The notes: generated from the sequence alone by a model not told the origin. A DNA stretch of 64,000 nucleotides from Tenrec ecaudatus (GCF_050624435.1 NC_134541.1:5281983-5345982), one strand, 5' to 3'. Positions 11,734-23,320 are shown, counted from the stretch's first letter. Numbers and translations: made by a program.

Positions 11734-12838
11734 AGTTCTACACCGACACACACAGGATGTGTGAGTTGGGAAGGGCTCCATGGACACCCCACCACTCCCA
11801 TGGAGTGGGAGCAGGGAGGGAAGAAGTCAGGCCCATAGGTGTGATTTCAGACTAAATCCCAGCCTCGGTGTGACCCCTGGGGGCTGGAATGGACGGGTCC
11901 TGCGAGCTGGACCTCTGTAGGCTGGGCCTGCAGTCTCGTGCCTCATGCCTCTTGCCCCAGCCCTGTCTCTTACTGTGGGCAGGGAGGTACAAGAAAGCAC
12001 AGCAGGTGCGGGCCCTCGGGTGCTGGCGTGAGAGCAGGGAAGCATAAAGGGGTCCCAGCAACCTGGGCAGATGTTGGTCTTGATGTCTGCAGGGCTGGCG
12101 TTTGGGGAAAAGGGGAGCAGGTACAAGCCAGCGCTGTACCTGGGTCTGTTCCCGCTGCCTATGACCTATGACAGCAAGCCCCTCCTCAGGAACCGAGCCC
12201 CCTCAGGAACACACCTGGCGCTGCAGCTGGAGGATCTGAGAGAGGACCCTAATGAAGGTGGGTCAGAAACACCTGGCCACTGCCTTGTATCTACAAGCTG
12301 AGCTTCAGCGGTACCACGGCACTCTCCCATCCCCATGACGCTGTAGAGAAGGGGCTGCTGGGAGACAGGGCTCACCTGGCAACCAAGACACGGTAGAGCC
12401 TCAGAAGCCTCTGAGATGAATGTCAACAGCTCACGATGTCCCCTAAGCCAGGCCCTGCACTCCCCACACTGTCTCTTCCATAGCCTGCGAGAATCCAAGG
12501 GCGGCTCCCCGAGGAAAAACATGCCTTTTGTGTCCTCCGGGGTCTAGCTAAGTAGGATCTAGCACACAGTAGGGTCATTTGAGAAGTTGCTCCTGGCATC
12601 TTCCAGGAGGGTGATGAGTGATGTGAGGGTGGGAGTGGAGTGTGGTCAATAGACTCACATGACACAGAAAACCCAGCTTCTCAGTCCCTCTTCTTTGGGG
12701 ACTGGCAGCCCCACGCTCAGGCTCATGGGCTTCTCTGGGTGTGACTCTATTCGGACAGCGAGGACCAGGATGAATAGGGTTTGGAGGCTTACTGGACGGC
12801 AGGGATGGGCTGATGGGGAATGATTACCTCCTTAATGA
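11734..12838. other. Intergenic DNA, no gene seen
   Basis: GC-richer unique sequence. Several frames of 70-120 codons overlap on both strands here, but none shows a recognisable domain or a splice-flanked structure, so I treat them as chance. Confidence 0.4.
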
Positions 12839-12965
12839 GGAGGGGCCCTGGTGGCATAGTGGTTACAAGTTGGGCTGCTGACAGAAAGGTCAGCAGTTTG
12901 AAACCACAGCTGCTCCTCGAGAGAAATACGAGGCTTTCTACTCCCGTAAAGAATTAATGTCTTAG
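12839..12965 (+). repeat. AfroSINE, 5' half
   Basis: A clear tRNA-like head (gggccctggtggcatagtgg) is followed by gttgggctgctgacagaaag and the actcccgtaaagaatt block. The copy stops there and abuts an L1 3' end. Confidence 0.8.
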
Positions 12966-13797
12966 CAAATGTGGTGAAGAAAACTGATGGTGTCTGGCTA
13001 TTAAAAGATATAGTGTCTGGAGTCTTAAAGGCTTGTAGTTAAACAAGGAGCCACCTAGGAGGGAAGCAACCAAACCCACTTGGAAGAAGCACACTAGCCT
13101 ATGTGATCATGAGGTGATGACAGGAAGGGGTATCAGAAGTTCACAAACAAGCAACCAAATCGATGTGAAGGAGCATGGATGTAGTGGAGAACCAAAACCC
13201 ACCTGTATGATAATGGGACAGTCCCTCTCAGAAGGGCCACACGGACGGACGGGATGTTAAATCCAGGGTGTGGCATGGCACTGGTGAACCACATGAACTA
13301 TCCTCTAGTTCTTTAATATTTCCTCCCTGTACTATGGTGACTTTTATTTTTTACCTCATTAAGCATGTCAGACTGGCATATGTTCATCTGTATACTTAAG
13401 GTCATTTGGTACAGGAAAGTCAAGAGAGATAACCTTTCAGAAACAGTAACAGGAGTAACGGTTCCCTGAGGGTGAGGGAAGAGAGGGTGGAGGAGGGAGG
13501 GAATGGGGAGCTGGTAGCGTTAATGACTGTATCACCTCCACTTGATGGGATCAAACAACGTAATTGTATGTGAATGGATAGATCGGATTTGTAAAATATG
13601 TCCAAAAAAAAGTAAGGGTTCCTGGGGGGTACGGCAGGGGAGGAAGGGGACAGAGGGGAGCTGATATCAAGGACTTCAAGAAGAAAGAACATGTTTTGAG
13701 ACAGATGGTGGGAGCAATTGTTTAATTGTGCTTGATGTGATTGAATGGGGAATGTTATACTATCTGTAAGAGTTCCCGACAAAGTGATTTAAAAAGA
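12966..13797 (+). repeat. Afrotherian L1-type 3' ends, two pieces
   Basis: Bases 12966-13612 carry the marker string gtgtctggagtcttaaaggc and end in a short A-run at about 13603-13611. Bases 13621-13797 are a second piece of the same kind of 3' end (gggagctgatatcaaggac). The same family recurs at 18301, 31085, 33013, 40859 and 47982. It is non-coding. I believe it is the 3' untranslated part of a lineage-specific L1, from memory of elephant copies. Confidence 0.55.
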
Positions 13798-13799
13798 GA

Positions 13800-13905
13800 G
13801 AGAGAATTACAGTCTTGGAAACTCGGATATCATTCTACTCTGCCCTGTAGGGTCTCTGTGAGTTGGCATGGACTCAGTGGCAGTGAGTTGGTTTGGGCAG
13901 CTGTT
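13800..13905 (+). repeat. AfroSINE 3' tail
   Basis: The tail is recognised by cagtcttggaaactcgg, then gggtctctgtgagttggc and actcagtggcagtgagttgg. Confidence 0.65.
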
Positions 13906-14104
13906 TAACTGGGTGAAAAAGAAAACGCTGTTGCATAAAAGGTGATGGATGTTTGTGTGAAACCACCCAGTTAAAATGATACATGACCAAGACAAAACAA
14001 TGCGGGAAGAGTTGTGAGGGGTGGGGGTGGGGAGAGGCTACAGGCACTGGAGGCTTCCTGCCTATGCAATTAGGGTGGGGTAGTGTCTACCTAGTTCTAC
14101 GGGC

Positions 14105-14915
14105 TGCCACTCGATTTGTTGTTAGGTGCTACCAAGTCGGTTTTGACTCACAATGACCTGATCTCCGACAGAACAGAACCCCATCTGGTCCAGCACCATC
14201 CTCACAACTGTTTTTATGTTTGCAGCCACTGTGTCAGTCCATCTCATTGAGGACATTCCTCTTTTTCAATGTCCCTCTACATCACCAAGCATGATGTCTT
14301 TCTCTAGCCACTTGTCTCTCCTGACAACATGTCTAATGTGTGCAAGATCAAGAGTCTCACCATCCTGGCTTCTCAGGAGCATTCTGGCTGTACTTCCCCT
14401 AGGACAGATTTGTTTGTTCTACCAGCCCTGCTACTTTCAATATTCTTCCCCAACATCGAAATTCAGATGTATCAATTCTTCCTCAGTCTTTTGCATTCAA
14501 AGTCCAACTTTCACATGCATATGAGACAAGTGAAAATGCCGTGGCTTGAGTCAGGCCAACCTAAGTCCTCAGAGTGATGTCCTTGCTTTTCAACACTTTA
14601 ACGAGGTCTGGTGCAACAGATTTACCCAATGTGATGTGTCATTTGATCTCTTGCCTGCTGCTTCCATGAGCATTCCACTCCATGAGTGGATCCAAGGAAG
14701 ACAAAATCCTTGACAACTTCCACCTTTTCTCCACGTATCATGATGTTCCCTGGGGGTCCAGTGGTGAGGGTGTTGGTATTCTCCACATCGAGTTGTCATC
14801 CACGCGGAAGCTACGGTCCTTGAGCTTCATCAGCCAGTGCTTCCAGTCCATTTCACTCTCAGCAAGCACAAGGTTGGGTCACTTGAACATCGCAGGTTGT
14901 TAATAAGCCTGGTGG
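14105..14915 (-). mobile_element. RTE LINE 3' part, antisense
   Basis: This is an 810-bp antisense RTE copy. It holds the tail (gttgttaggtgctaccaagtc), then gtcagtccatctcattgagg, gagcattctggctgtacttc and cttcatcagccagtgcttcc, in the order expected for the end of the polymerase region and 3' untranslated part. Frames are short and broken. Confidence 0.75.
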
Positions 14916-14945
14916 GGTTGGTTTTTTAAGAACTCTGACCTGTGT

Positions 14946-15128
14946 TCAGGAGCCCTGGTGCAATAGGGGTTATGAGTTGGGCGGTTTGAAGCCACCAACC
15001 ACTCCTTGGGAGAACGACGTGACTTTTACAGTCCTGGGAACCCATGAGGACAGCTCTACTCTGTCCTAAAGGGTCACTCGCTAGGCATTGGAATGGACTC
15101 AATGGTAGTGAGTTTGGTTGGAGTTTTG
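14946..15128 (+). repeat. AfroSINE, near complete
   Basis: The head (caggagccctggtgcaatag), core (gtttgaagccaccaaccac) and tail (gaatggactcaatggtagtg, then gagtttggttgg) are all present in order, though part of the middle is deleted. Confidence 0.8.
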
Positions 15129-15482
15129 GACCCACGTTCACCTCCAGCTGTCCTATTACTAAGCAAGTAGCTTGGGAAGAATCTCCAGAGTCCCCTGTTC
15201 AATAGTTGCTCTCCTGTTCCTCCTCCTTCTTCTTTTTTTCAGGAATTCACTTGAACTTTGTATGCAAAGGATGCTGAACAAGCACACCTGTAGACTCGGA
15301 GAGAAATTAGGCTGTGCAATTTAGACTGTGCTAGTGTCCCCAGTGTTCCGTCTTGTCATACCTAGGGCCGCTGAGAGTGGGAATCGACTCGAAAATACCT
15401 AAGAACAGGAGTTCCCCTCTCCAAAGCCACATGCCTTTGCAGAAAGTGGAGATACTAGAAGGTACGATATCTACGCTTTTAA

Positions 15483-15780
15483 AATATTGTTGTTTTTAGG
15501 TGCCAGCTAGTCAGTTCTGACTCACAGCAGCCTAATGAACTACAGAACGGAGCCGGCCCAGTCCTGCGCCATCCTCCCAATTGTTCTCATGTTTGAGCCC
15601 ATTGTTGCAGCCCCTGCGCCACCCCGTCTGACTCCTGCTCCTTCTAAACAGCACGCTGTTGCTGCTGGATGTGTCGAGTCAACTCTGACTCACCGAGGCT
15701 CCAGGCATTGAGAGCAGAACTGTCCCACGGGGTTTTCTAGGTTGTAGTCTTCATGGGCCATTGTGCTGTGCCCACAATCA
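15483..15780 (-). repeat. Two antisense RTE tails
   Basis: Bases 15483-15640 run gttgtttttaggtgccagct to ccattgttgcagcccctgcg. Bases 15655-15780 restart with gttgctgctggatgtgtcg. Each is the 3' tail of an RTE-type element. Confidence 0.6.
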
Positions 15781-15814
15781 ATGCACAAAGATGCAGCCGT
15801 CAAGACATCAAATC

Positions 15815-16575
15815 AAAGCAGCAGTGAAGTGATGACAAATCAGAAGGCGCACCTACTGCAGAAAGTCTCTATTAAATTTGAAGGGCAAACGTGTCATTTT
15901 GAGAGTTAAGGTGTATCTGACCCAAGTCATGGTATTCTCAATCACTTTATAACGAAAGTTGGACAATAATAAAGGGAGACTGCAGATAATTGGTCTATTT
16001 GAATTGTGGTAAAGGATATTAAAAATACCTAGGGCTGCCAGAAAGCCAAAGAGTTCTGTCTTGGAATAAGTACAGCCAGAGAGCTTAGAAGCAAGGAGAG
16101 TGAGACTCCATGTCACCTACTTGGGACATGTGATTGGAAGCGACCAGTCCTTGGAAAAGGACGACATTTTTGGTCAGGTCTTGAGGCAGTGAAAAAGAGG
16201 AAGGCCCTAGAGCAGTCATTCTCAACCTGTGGGTCACGACCCCTTTGGGGGGGTCGAGCAACCCTTTCACAAGGGCCGCCTGATTCATCACAGTAGAAAA
16301 ATGACAGGGATGAAGCAGCAACGAAAATAATGTTATGGTTGGGGGTCACCACCACATGAGGAGCTGTGTGAAAGGGTCACGGCGTGAGGCAGGTTGAGAA
16401 CCACTGTCCTAGAGGACACGGAATGACATGGTGAGTGCCACAATGGGCTTAGACATAACTACAATTGTCAGTGGGCTGCAGGGCGGAGAACGAATTCACT
16501 CTGTAGCATGTAAGGTCACTATAAGTCAAAACCAACTTGGTGGTTAGTGTCAACAACAACAACAGCAACAATAAT
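15815..16575 (+). mobile_element. RTE LINE 3' end, split by a SPIN element
   Basis: The sense-strand RTE 3' end runs from about 15815 to the caacaacaacaacagcaaca tail near 16570. Recognisable parts are cacctacttgggacatgtg, then cagtccttggaaaagg, and gaggaaggccctagag. The last abuts a SPIN copy at 16213-16406, after which RTE sequence resumes with gacacggaatgacatgg. Confidence 0.75.
16213..16406. mobile_element. SPIN-like hAT element (copy 1)
   Basis: A 194-bp non-autonomous element with inverted ends cagtcattctcaacctg and caggttgagaaccactg. The flanking 8-bp duplication is ccctagag (16205-16212) and tcctagag (16407-16414). The inside has gggtcacgacccctttgg and aaaatgacagggatgaag, typical of SPIN/URR1-type hAT elements. 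It sits inside an RTE tail, so it arrived after that LINE. Confidence 0.85.
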
Positions 16576-16876
16576 CTTTACCAGAGCACAGCGTCGGGCC
16601 TTGCCTTCAGAGAAAGAATCTGGGCGCGTCTGGACCTCTAGCATTTGGTTAGCAGCCCAGAGTTCAACCATTGTTCAGCCATCATCGCTCCTTCTAAACA
16701 GCCGGATGCCACAGAGGTCACTGGGACTCTGCTGTTCGGTTTCAGAGTTAGGGAACTCAGCTGTACACAGACACTTGTCCACCGTGAGTACAGACGTGGC
16801 GGAGAGGAACTGTTGGGGAGTGATGAACAGCCAAGGTCAGGAAAGGGCTGTTTGGGGATTGAAATTCTCTCTTGCG

Positions 16877-17010
16877 TGTCCTAGCTGTGAGTCTCAGTTT
16901 CCTCATTTGTAAAATGGAGCTCAGCCCTGGACCCAACTCCCAGGGGTGTTGGGAAGGTTCTCGGAGAGGACGGGAACATTCGGAGGTCCGTTCATGGGCG
17001 GCACATAGGA
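16877..17010 (+). repeat. MIR SINE fragment
   Basis: The MIR core is clear: gtgagtctcagtttcctcat, then ttgtaaaatggagc. MIRs are ancient and shared by all mammals. Confidence 0.7.
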
Positions 17011-17425
17011 CGCACCCAGTGAAGTGAGCCGGGCACATGTTAGTCTGTGTCACAGAATTCCCATGTCAGCAAAGACACCCCTCACGCATGCTCACTCTCG
17101 GGTCTCAGCCACCTGCTGTAGTCCCGCTAGTTTGTGACTGGTTTTTGACATGAGTTTTCATTTTTCTGGAACCCAGATTTCTGGCTTTTGTGGAAGTTGG
17201 GATAACCCACACAGACCATCCAACCACAGGCGTCCTTTAGAATCTTCCAAGACGTGGCATCTTGGCGGTCAAACGACAGCTTAGACAGCAGTTTACAGGA
17301 GAGCATTTTGCCCTCTATGCATTTTGGGTTCTACGTTTAGTCAAACGGGTCTGGGAAAGTTCAGCCTTGCCCGTGGGACGGTATATGCAACTAAATTTCT
17401 TGCCTGTGGAATTTGAAACCTGACC

Positions 17426-17530
17426 AGGAAACAGGCAGCGGTGCCCTGATCAAAGATGGTGGCTGATGCACATTCGGAGTGGCGTGAAGCTGGCCGCCAT
17501 CTTTGATCAGGGCACCACTGTCTGTTTCCT
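17426..17530. other. Long near-perfect hairpin (inverted repeat)
   Basis: Two 38-nt arms, 17426-17463 and 17493-17530, are reverse complements at 35 of 38 positions and enclose a 29-nt loop. In RNA, two of the three remaining positions would be G:U pairs and one a C:A mismatch. A 20-bp block (starting ggtgccctgatc) is perfectly paired. The size and shape resemble a miRNA precursor or a palindromic MITE. No target duplication or family match is evident, so the origin is unknown. Confidence 0.7.
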
Positions 17531-17531
17531 C

Positions 17532-18135
17532 TGAAAACCCAAACCAAACTCACAGCCTTCAAGTGGATGCCAATTCATAGCAACCCTTTTGGGGGCAGGG
17601 TAGGATTGCCCCTGCGGGTTCCCGAGACTGTAATTTTTTGTGGGGGGAGGGAGTATTTATTTTGTTTCTTGAAACGGTACAATCAGTTCCCCTAACTTTT
17701 GTAGGGTTTGGTTGAGAATTGCCATTAGGGTCTTCTTCCTTAAAAATGTTTTGGATTCAAGAAATCATCTTAGCATCCTGGTTTCTAAACTGTGTCTCCT
17801 GGTTCTAGAAAGGTTCTAGGCATCATCAACAAAGAACACACTCTACTCCTGGCTCTTCTTTCTCGTTGGTAGGAGGCCTATCTCAGCTAACATTTCTCAT
17901 TTCTCTCTCTTTTTCATATCTGAAGGAGAGCCCAGGGAGGTCAAGCTCACTCAAGGGTGACCAAGATTAGGCCGCCATCATGAATCTAGGGCCCGCCCTT
18001 CTTGTCACATATATACCCCTGACTGTAATTCTTTATAGGAGTAAAAAGCCCTTTCTCCCGCAGAGTGGAGGGTGGTTTCAATCTGCAGAACTTGAAGTTA
18101 GCAGCCCAACTTAAAACTCTGATGCCCTCAGAGGT
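17532..18135 (-). repeat. AfroSINE, antisense, split by an insertion
   Basis: The tail half is at 17532-17636 (aaaacccaaaccaaactcac, ending gactgtaattt). The head half is at 18021-18135 (gactgtaattctttatagg, then gtggtttcaatctgcag). The two halves join smoothly at a repeated gactgtaatt. Confidence 0.65.
17637..18020 (-). mobile_element. Unidentified retroposon inside a SINE
   Basis: About 385 bp separates the two SINE halves. It is flanked by gactgtaatt at 17626-17635 and 18021-18030, and it begins with a T-run, as a minus-strand poly(A) retroposon would. I do not recognise the family. It has no coding potential. Confidence 0.45.
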
Positions 18136-18300
18136 CCTACTTCGGTCCAAACCTCATGGCATGGGGAAGAGATTGGTTGCTAGGCAACACCTTTGCTCTG
18201 TTGGCCTTAAATGAACAATCTGGAACTGGTTTTATCCCTAGCAGCTGTAAAAAGCTTGGACTCCAGGGTCTGACATGAGCCTGTTTTGAGAAGTAGGACT

Positions 18301-18872
18301 CACAGGGGGTCACAGGGAAGAGATGAGCCAGCCAGGGTGCAGTAGAGCCCGAAGAAACACACAACTTTCCTCTAGCTCGTTGGTGCTTCCTTCACCCCAC
18401 TATCATGACCTCAATTCTACCTTACAAAGCGGATTACACCAGAACATGCACACTGCTACAGACAAGAGGCCAAGACACAGGGAATCCAGGACAGATAAAC
18501 CTCTCGTGGCCAACAAGGAGAGTAGACATACCAGGAGGATTAGAGGAGGGTGGGGAGACAGGGGGAATCGATCACAAGGATCAACCTAGAACTCCCTCCC
18601 AGGGAGACGAATAATGGAAAAGTGGGCGAGGAGCGACGGAGGATGATGTAAGATATGGAAAAATACTCTATAATTTATCAAGGGTTCGTGAGAGAGGGTA
18701 GGAGGGGAGGGGAGGGGGAAGAAATGGGGAGCTGATATCAGGGCCTCAAGTGGGAAGAGAATGCTTTGAAAATGATGGTGGCGGCCTATGTGCAAATGTG
18801 CTTGACACACTGGATGAATGTAAGGATTGTGATAAGAGGTGTAAGAGCCCCCAGTAAAAGTATTTTAAAAAA
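18301..18872 (+). mobile_element. Afrotherian L1-type 3' end with target duplication
   Basis: The 572-bp element starts cacagggggtcacaggg and ends with agtaaaagtattttaaaaaa. It is flanked by an identical 12-bp duplication, agaagtaggact, at 18289-18300 and 18873-18884. The poly(A) end and direct duplication prove retrotransposition, and the 5' truncation is typical of LINE insertion. The copy at 40859 is nearly the same sequence. Confidence 0.75.
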
Positions 18873-18884
18873 AGAAGTAGGACT

Positions 18885-21164
18885 TGTCCTGGTCACTGGC
18901 TCTATAACCTGCGCTGTGCTTTGCTGAGGTCCCCCTATGAAAAGCACAACAAGGACCTGTAGACACTGTGTTCACGATGCATTTCCATCAAGGACCCTGC
19001 CAGACTGGAATTGTTTCTGCTCACAATTAATATATTCTTACACTGCTTTGTGGTGTTTCTCTGAGCATTGAGGTTTTTGACCTTGAAAAAACACATAGCT
19101 TTGTCAGTTGGTGCCTTTTCTTTCTCCCTCAGGCCTCACAACTCTAGGACGCAGCATTCACGGCCATTAGCCTGCTTCCCAGATGAGGACAACTGAGGCT
19201 CGGAAAGGATTAAGTGGCTCTTCCAAGGTCACGAGGCCCATAAGTAGGGAGTGACCCACTGGAATCCTAGTCTGCCTGAGCCTTTGTGAATGGTGTTTAC
19301 CAACGTGCTTTGCCAATCAGGAGAGACCGGAAAAGGGCGGGCAAATGCCTGGCACAGAGTTGAGTACCATACGCTTCCACGCCCTTGATCTCACGGAAGC
19401 ACCGGGGCATCCTAGAGGGCGTGTGGCAGCCCTGGTTTTGAGCTGCTTGCTCATTGAGTGACAACTCTCGACTATTGGGGTGCACCAGGGGGTGGGGCAG
19501 TCCCAGCTCTGTGACCTGGGGAAATTGGTTAGCCTCTCTGAGCATTGGTCCCTGGTGACTCTAGCACCCACCTCCCAGGATGCTCGGAGGCTCCCTGGTG
19601 CTAATCTCCCTGCAGGGCTCCGGTGCAGAGTCCATCCAGGGTCAGGGCTCCATCCCTGATTCCTGGGACTTTCTGGGAGTCCTGGTCTACTGGGTCATTG
19701 CTCAGTGGTGCCAAGGGCTCACAGCAGGGGTTGGGGACATCTGGTCTGCAGGCCTTCTACGGCCCAGAACTCAACACCAGCTCACACCGCCCTTCTCACC
19801 ACAGAGGAGCCGTTCCAGCCATCACGTGAGGGCTGAGGGATTTAAATGTTTCACCAGAATGACCCAAGCATGATGTTAAAATATCCAAGTGACCCTGGGC
19901 AGAAAATAGGGTTCCCCATCCCTGTTCTGCGGGGCTCCCGCCACTGGACTCCTCTGCCATTTTGACCTCCCAATAACTAGGAACAACATATCTCCCAGTC
20001 TCTCTTTCATTTGAAGATTAAATTCTTATTTCTACAATCTGTGAAAGGTGTGTTCTCCCCTGGCCCCCTCCTCCCTGACCCCTACCCAGCCACCACACAC
20101 ACAAAAAATGTAATTTACATGCCTGGAATTCAAGACCTTTGAAGCTACTGCCAGCTGGGGGTGGGGGGGGTGGGGGGTGGATTGCAATCTACCATAGTCA
20201 CTCATGTTTATCAGGGGTGGAGGTGGGGGGGCAGAGGTTCACGCCAAACAAAAGGTCTTACCAGGGAGAGGGAAAATATGAGAAGTATTTGGTCAGACGC
20301 CTCATCTGCTCCAGAGTTGCCCCTGAGCTGCTTAACTGGCAAGGCGTTTCACCCACGGACGCTGGGCCTCCCTTTGCTCCCCCCAACCCCTACCCCCACT
20401 GGAAGGCATTAGGTTGAAAATCATTAAGGTTGCTAAGCGACTTGGCCCCCTGTGAAACTGCTACAAAGGAATCCCAGTATTGTTTAATTAAAAAATGAAG
20501 ACGAGATGGGAGAAAGGTCAGAAGGAAGTTATGGAAGGAGAGAGAGAGAGAGAAGTGGGGGAGAAGAAGGAAGGAAGGACAGACAGATGGGAGGGAGCCA
20601 GCAAAGACTTGAGGCAGGACGAGAGGAGAGGAGAGGGAGGAGGGCGGTATTGGTGGACAGGCCTCTCAGGGGAGGCTGGCCAGGAGCCTTTCTCTCCTGC
20701 TCAAGAAGAGGGTGGGTCGCTGCCACTGCCCTCACCCTGCTGGCCCTGCCTCTTGCTGGTCCCTCTGTTTGGCAGTCGCCTGGTCCCTACAACCAGAGGA
20801 GGACAGAGTGACCGGGTCTCCCACCTGACCTCAGATGCCTACTTCTTTGGAAGGCCCACAGTGTCGCAGATAGATTCCTGAGCAGGAGAGCTGAGCTCAG
20901 GGCCGGCCCCAGTATCTTCCGGGTGTGGGCCTGGGGAGAGGTCGCTGCCCTCTGCCTAGCTGCAGAACTGCTCTCCTGCAGAACTGCATGGCAACACCGT
21001 GTCCTGCCTAACTGTTCAGGCTGAATCCTCAGAGTCTGCCGTTCAGGTTGTCACAGCTGCAAAGCAGCAGTAATTTTGCAGGTTTCAACCTAAATTGTTA
21101 AAAGCACTACAAGACTCCCGCCTCGCTGCTGCGGCTCGGCTTCTGGTTCCTGGAGACCCTAGAG
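18885..21164. other. Intergenic DNA, no gene seen
   Basis: About 2.3 kb without a recognisable exon. MIR traces lie at about 19165-19240 and 19490-19550. A G-rich tract at 20157-20179 and a purine-rich stretch at 20510-20645 are low-complexity. Long frames at 20495-20881 are products of the purine-rich DNA. Confidence 0.45.
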
Positions 21165-21306
21165 TTTAACTGCCCCTGTGGTTTCTGAGACTGTCACTCT
21201 TTATGGGAGTAGAAAGCCTCCTCTTTCGCCTGTGGAGCGGCTCATGGTTTAGAACTGCTGACCTTCTGGTTAGCAGCCCAAAGTGTAACCACTATGCCAC
21301 CAAGGT
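21165..21306 (-). repeat. AfroSINE, antisense
   Basis: The order is tail-side block (gcccctgtggtttctgagac), core (gagtagaaagcctcctcttt) and head (gaccttctggttagcagccc, then atgccaccaagg). Confidence 0.75.
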
Positions 21307-21770
21307 TAAACGGGAGGGGCTTGCTGCATTCCACAAGGGGAGACTGAGAGTCTTCCAAGTGCCCACACTGGGCTCAGTGGGCCCTCCCCGGGGACACCAC
21401 TTAATCATTGTGACAACCCCCAGGAGGGTTAAGACTGTCCCCACGCCCATTGTGTAGCTGACTGAGAAAAGAGTGGACAGAGCACATGGTCCTGGCCCTT
21501 CAACCAGCCCAGGAAGCCACCTGAGCTTGCCTCGGGCAGTTGCAGTCTGTAGCCAGGACCATCCGTGAGCAATTTCAGCCCATTCATGTCCATGTTCAGC
21601 AAATATTTATGGAGGATTTGTTAGGATTATTATTCTCTGAGAGGACTAGGAAAGGTTCTAGGGATTTGGGGGAAAAAACACAGTGTAAGACCCTGCCCTT
21701 GTGGAGAGAGAGAGAGGCCACACACAGACAGCTGGCAGGTGGAATACCAAATGGGAGAGACAGGAAAGAT

Positions 21771-21771
<1 letters not shown>

Positions 21772-21852
<81 letters not shown>
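21772..21852 (+). repeat. Compound (TG)n(AG)n microsatellite
   Basis: An uninterrupted TG run (21772-21818) passes directly into an AG run (21819-21852). Long frames that cover it are artefacts of the dinucleotide repeat. Confidence 0.95.
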
Positions 21853-21854
<2 letters not shown>

Positions 21855-22382
21855 TGCAAGGAGCGAGGGGCAGCCATTGGGATACTTTGATAGGCTGGTC
21901 TGTACAGTGACATTTAAGGAGGAGACCTGAGTGGCTGGAACATTCCAAATTGGAGCAAGAGTGGGAAGGGAGGGGACAGTGGGGCTAGGGGAGCCAAGGG
22001 ACTTGGAATGTTATGCCAAGAGCTATCAGAGGTCACTGCAGACTTTTAAGAACAGGAGTGAGATGATTTGATTCTCTGCAGAGCAGGGGGTGCTGAGGAG
22101 ACCAGGGGGTGGTCAGGGAGATGATGGGTCAGGAAGAAGGGGTGTGGCCTGGACCAGGATGCAGCCTGGAGATGGGACATAGGTGGAGCCAGGATTGACC
22201 TCAAAGGTAGCCTCCATGTCCAAAGGTGGGAGGTTATGCAAAAAGTCCTAGAAGCACGGGCTCTGGATGCTGGTCCCATGTTCTCTTCCTCACTCATTCA
22301 CCCCAAACATGTATTGACTGAGTCCCTCCTCACCCATGGAGCTGGCGCCTTGGAAAGGAGGTTGACTGCAAGTCACTGATAT

Positions 22383-22498
22383 CAAACCCAAACCCACAGC
22401 CTGTGAGCCAATCCCAACTCACAGAGACCCTTTGTAGGGCTTCTGAGAGAAGGAGCAGCGGGTGGGTGGGCTTGAACCGCCGAACTTGCAGTTATGTC
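22383..22498 (-). repeat. AfroSINE, antisense
   Basis: The tail (aaacccaaacccacagcctg, then caatcccaactcacagagac) leads into the core with gggcttgaaccgccgaac and a short head remnant. Confidence 0.65.
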
Positions 22499-22968
22499 AT
22501 AAGTGCCAATATAATCACAGGGGTGAAGCGATGTGGGATGCCCCAAGATCACAGGACAGGAGTGGATCCAGGCACTGCAGGCTCCCGGGAGTTGTGAAGG
22601 GATGGGGCTGGACTAGGACAAGGGCAGCCTTCACTGACCCCTTCCCAGGGGGCCCAGAGAGAGCCAACCAGTTAGGCCTACGAGCTCATTCTCATCTTTC
22701 TACGATCACTGAGAGGAGGGAGCGATTGCCATTCTCCAACAGACGAGGACACCCCAGGTTCAGAGGGAAGGCAGCTTGACCAGGGTGACCTGGCCGGGGT
22801 GGGGGAGTGGGGGAGTCCAGACCCACAGCTTGGGATTCAGAGCCTAATGCCCCTCCTTGTCTATTCAAAGGTCCCCCCTGCACAGAACTCCTTGAAGAAA
22901 GTGAGATGCGATCAATGACTCGGTACACCAATAACAAGCAGGCTTCCCCTCCAGAATGCTCCTCTGAG

Positions 22969-23172
22969 GCCAGGATGGCGGGACTTCTTTCAGCTACTTT
23001 GAACCTGTTGTCAGGAGAGACCAGTCCCCAGAGAAGAACATTGTGCTTGGTAGAGGAAAGAAGACAATGGGGAGGATGGTGCTGGCAGGACCCGGCAGGG
23101 CTTCAGTCTGCTGTACCTGGAGCCTCCGTGGGTCAGGAGCAACCCGACAGCACCGAACAGCAGCAACCTCCA
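22969..23172 (+). repeat. RTE LINE 3' tail
   Basis: Recognised by ccaggatggcgggacttc, then cctgttgtcaggagagacc and ccagagaagaacattgtgc. It ends at cccgacagcaccgaacagca, the usual tail pattern. Confidence 0.65.
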
Positions 23173-23320
23173 GAAAGCCTCCTGCACCTGAAACAGGGGC
23201 GGGTTGCTGGGTTCAGCTCAGTCTCATCCGTGGGCGGGAGCGACACAAGAGAAGCCGGACCAGGCACAGGATTCTCCCACAAGTCTTCCTGACCTCGAGG
23301 TTCGGGCAGATCTTATAGAC

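Noticed and set aside
12839..12965. A possible tRNA gene in the SINE head
   Set aside because: The block is the tRNA-related promoter part of an AfroSINE. The cloverleaf and anticodon arm are not intact, and the same block recurs many times in the window.
21540..21948. Frames with long Cys-Val, His-Thr or Arg-Glu runs
   Set aside because: Products of the (TG)n(AG)n microsatellite.
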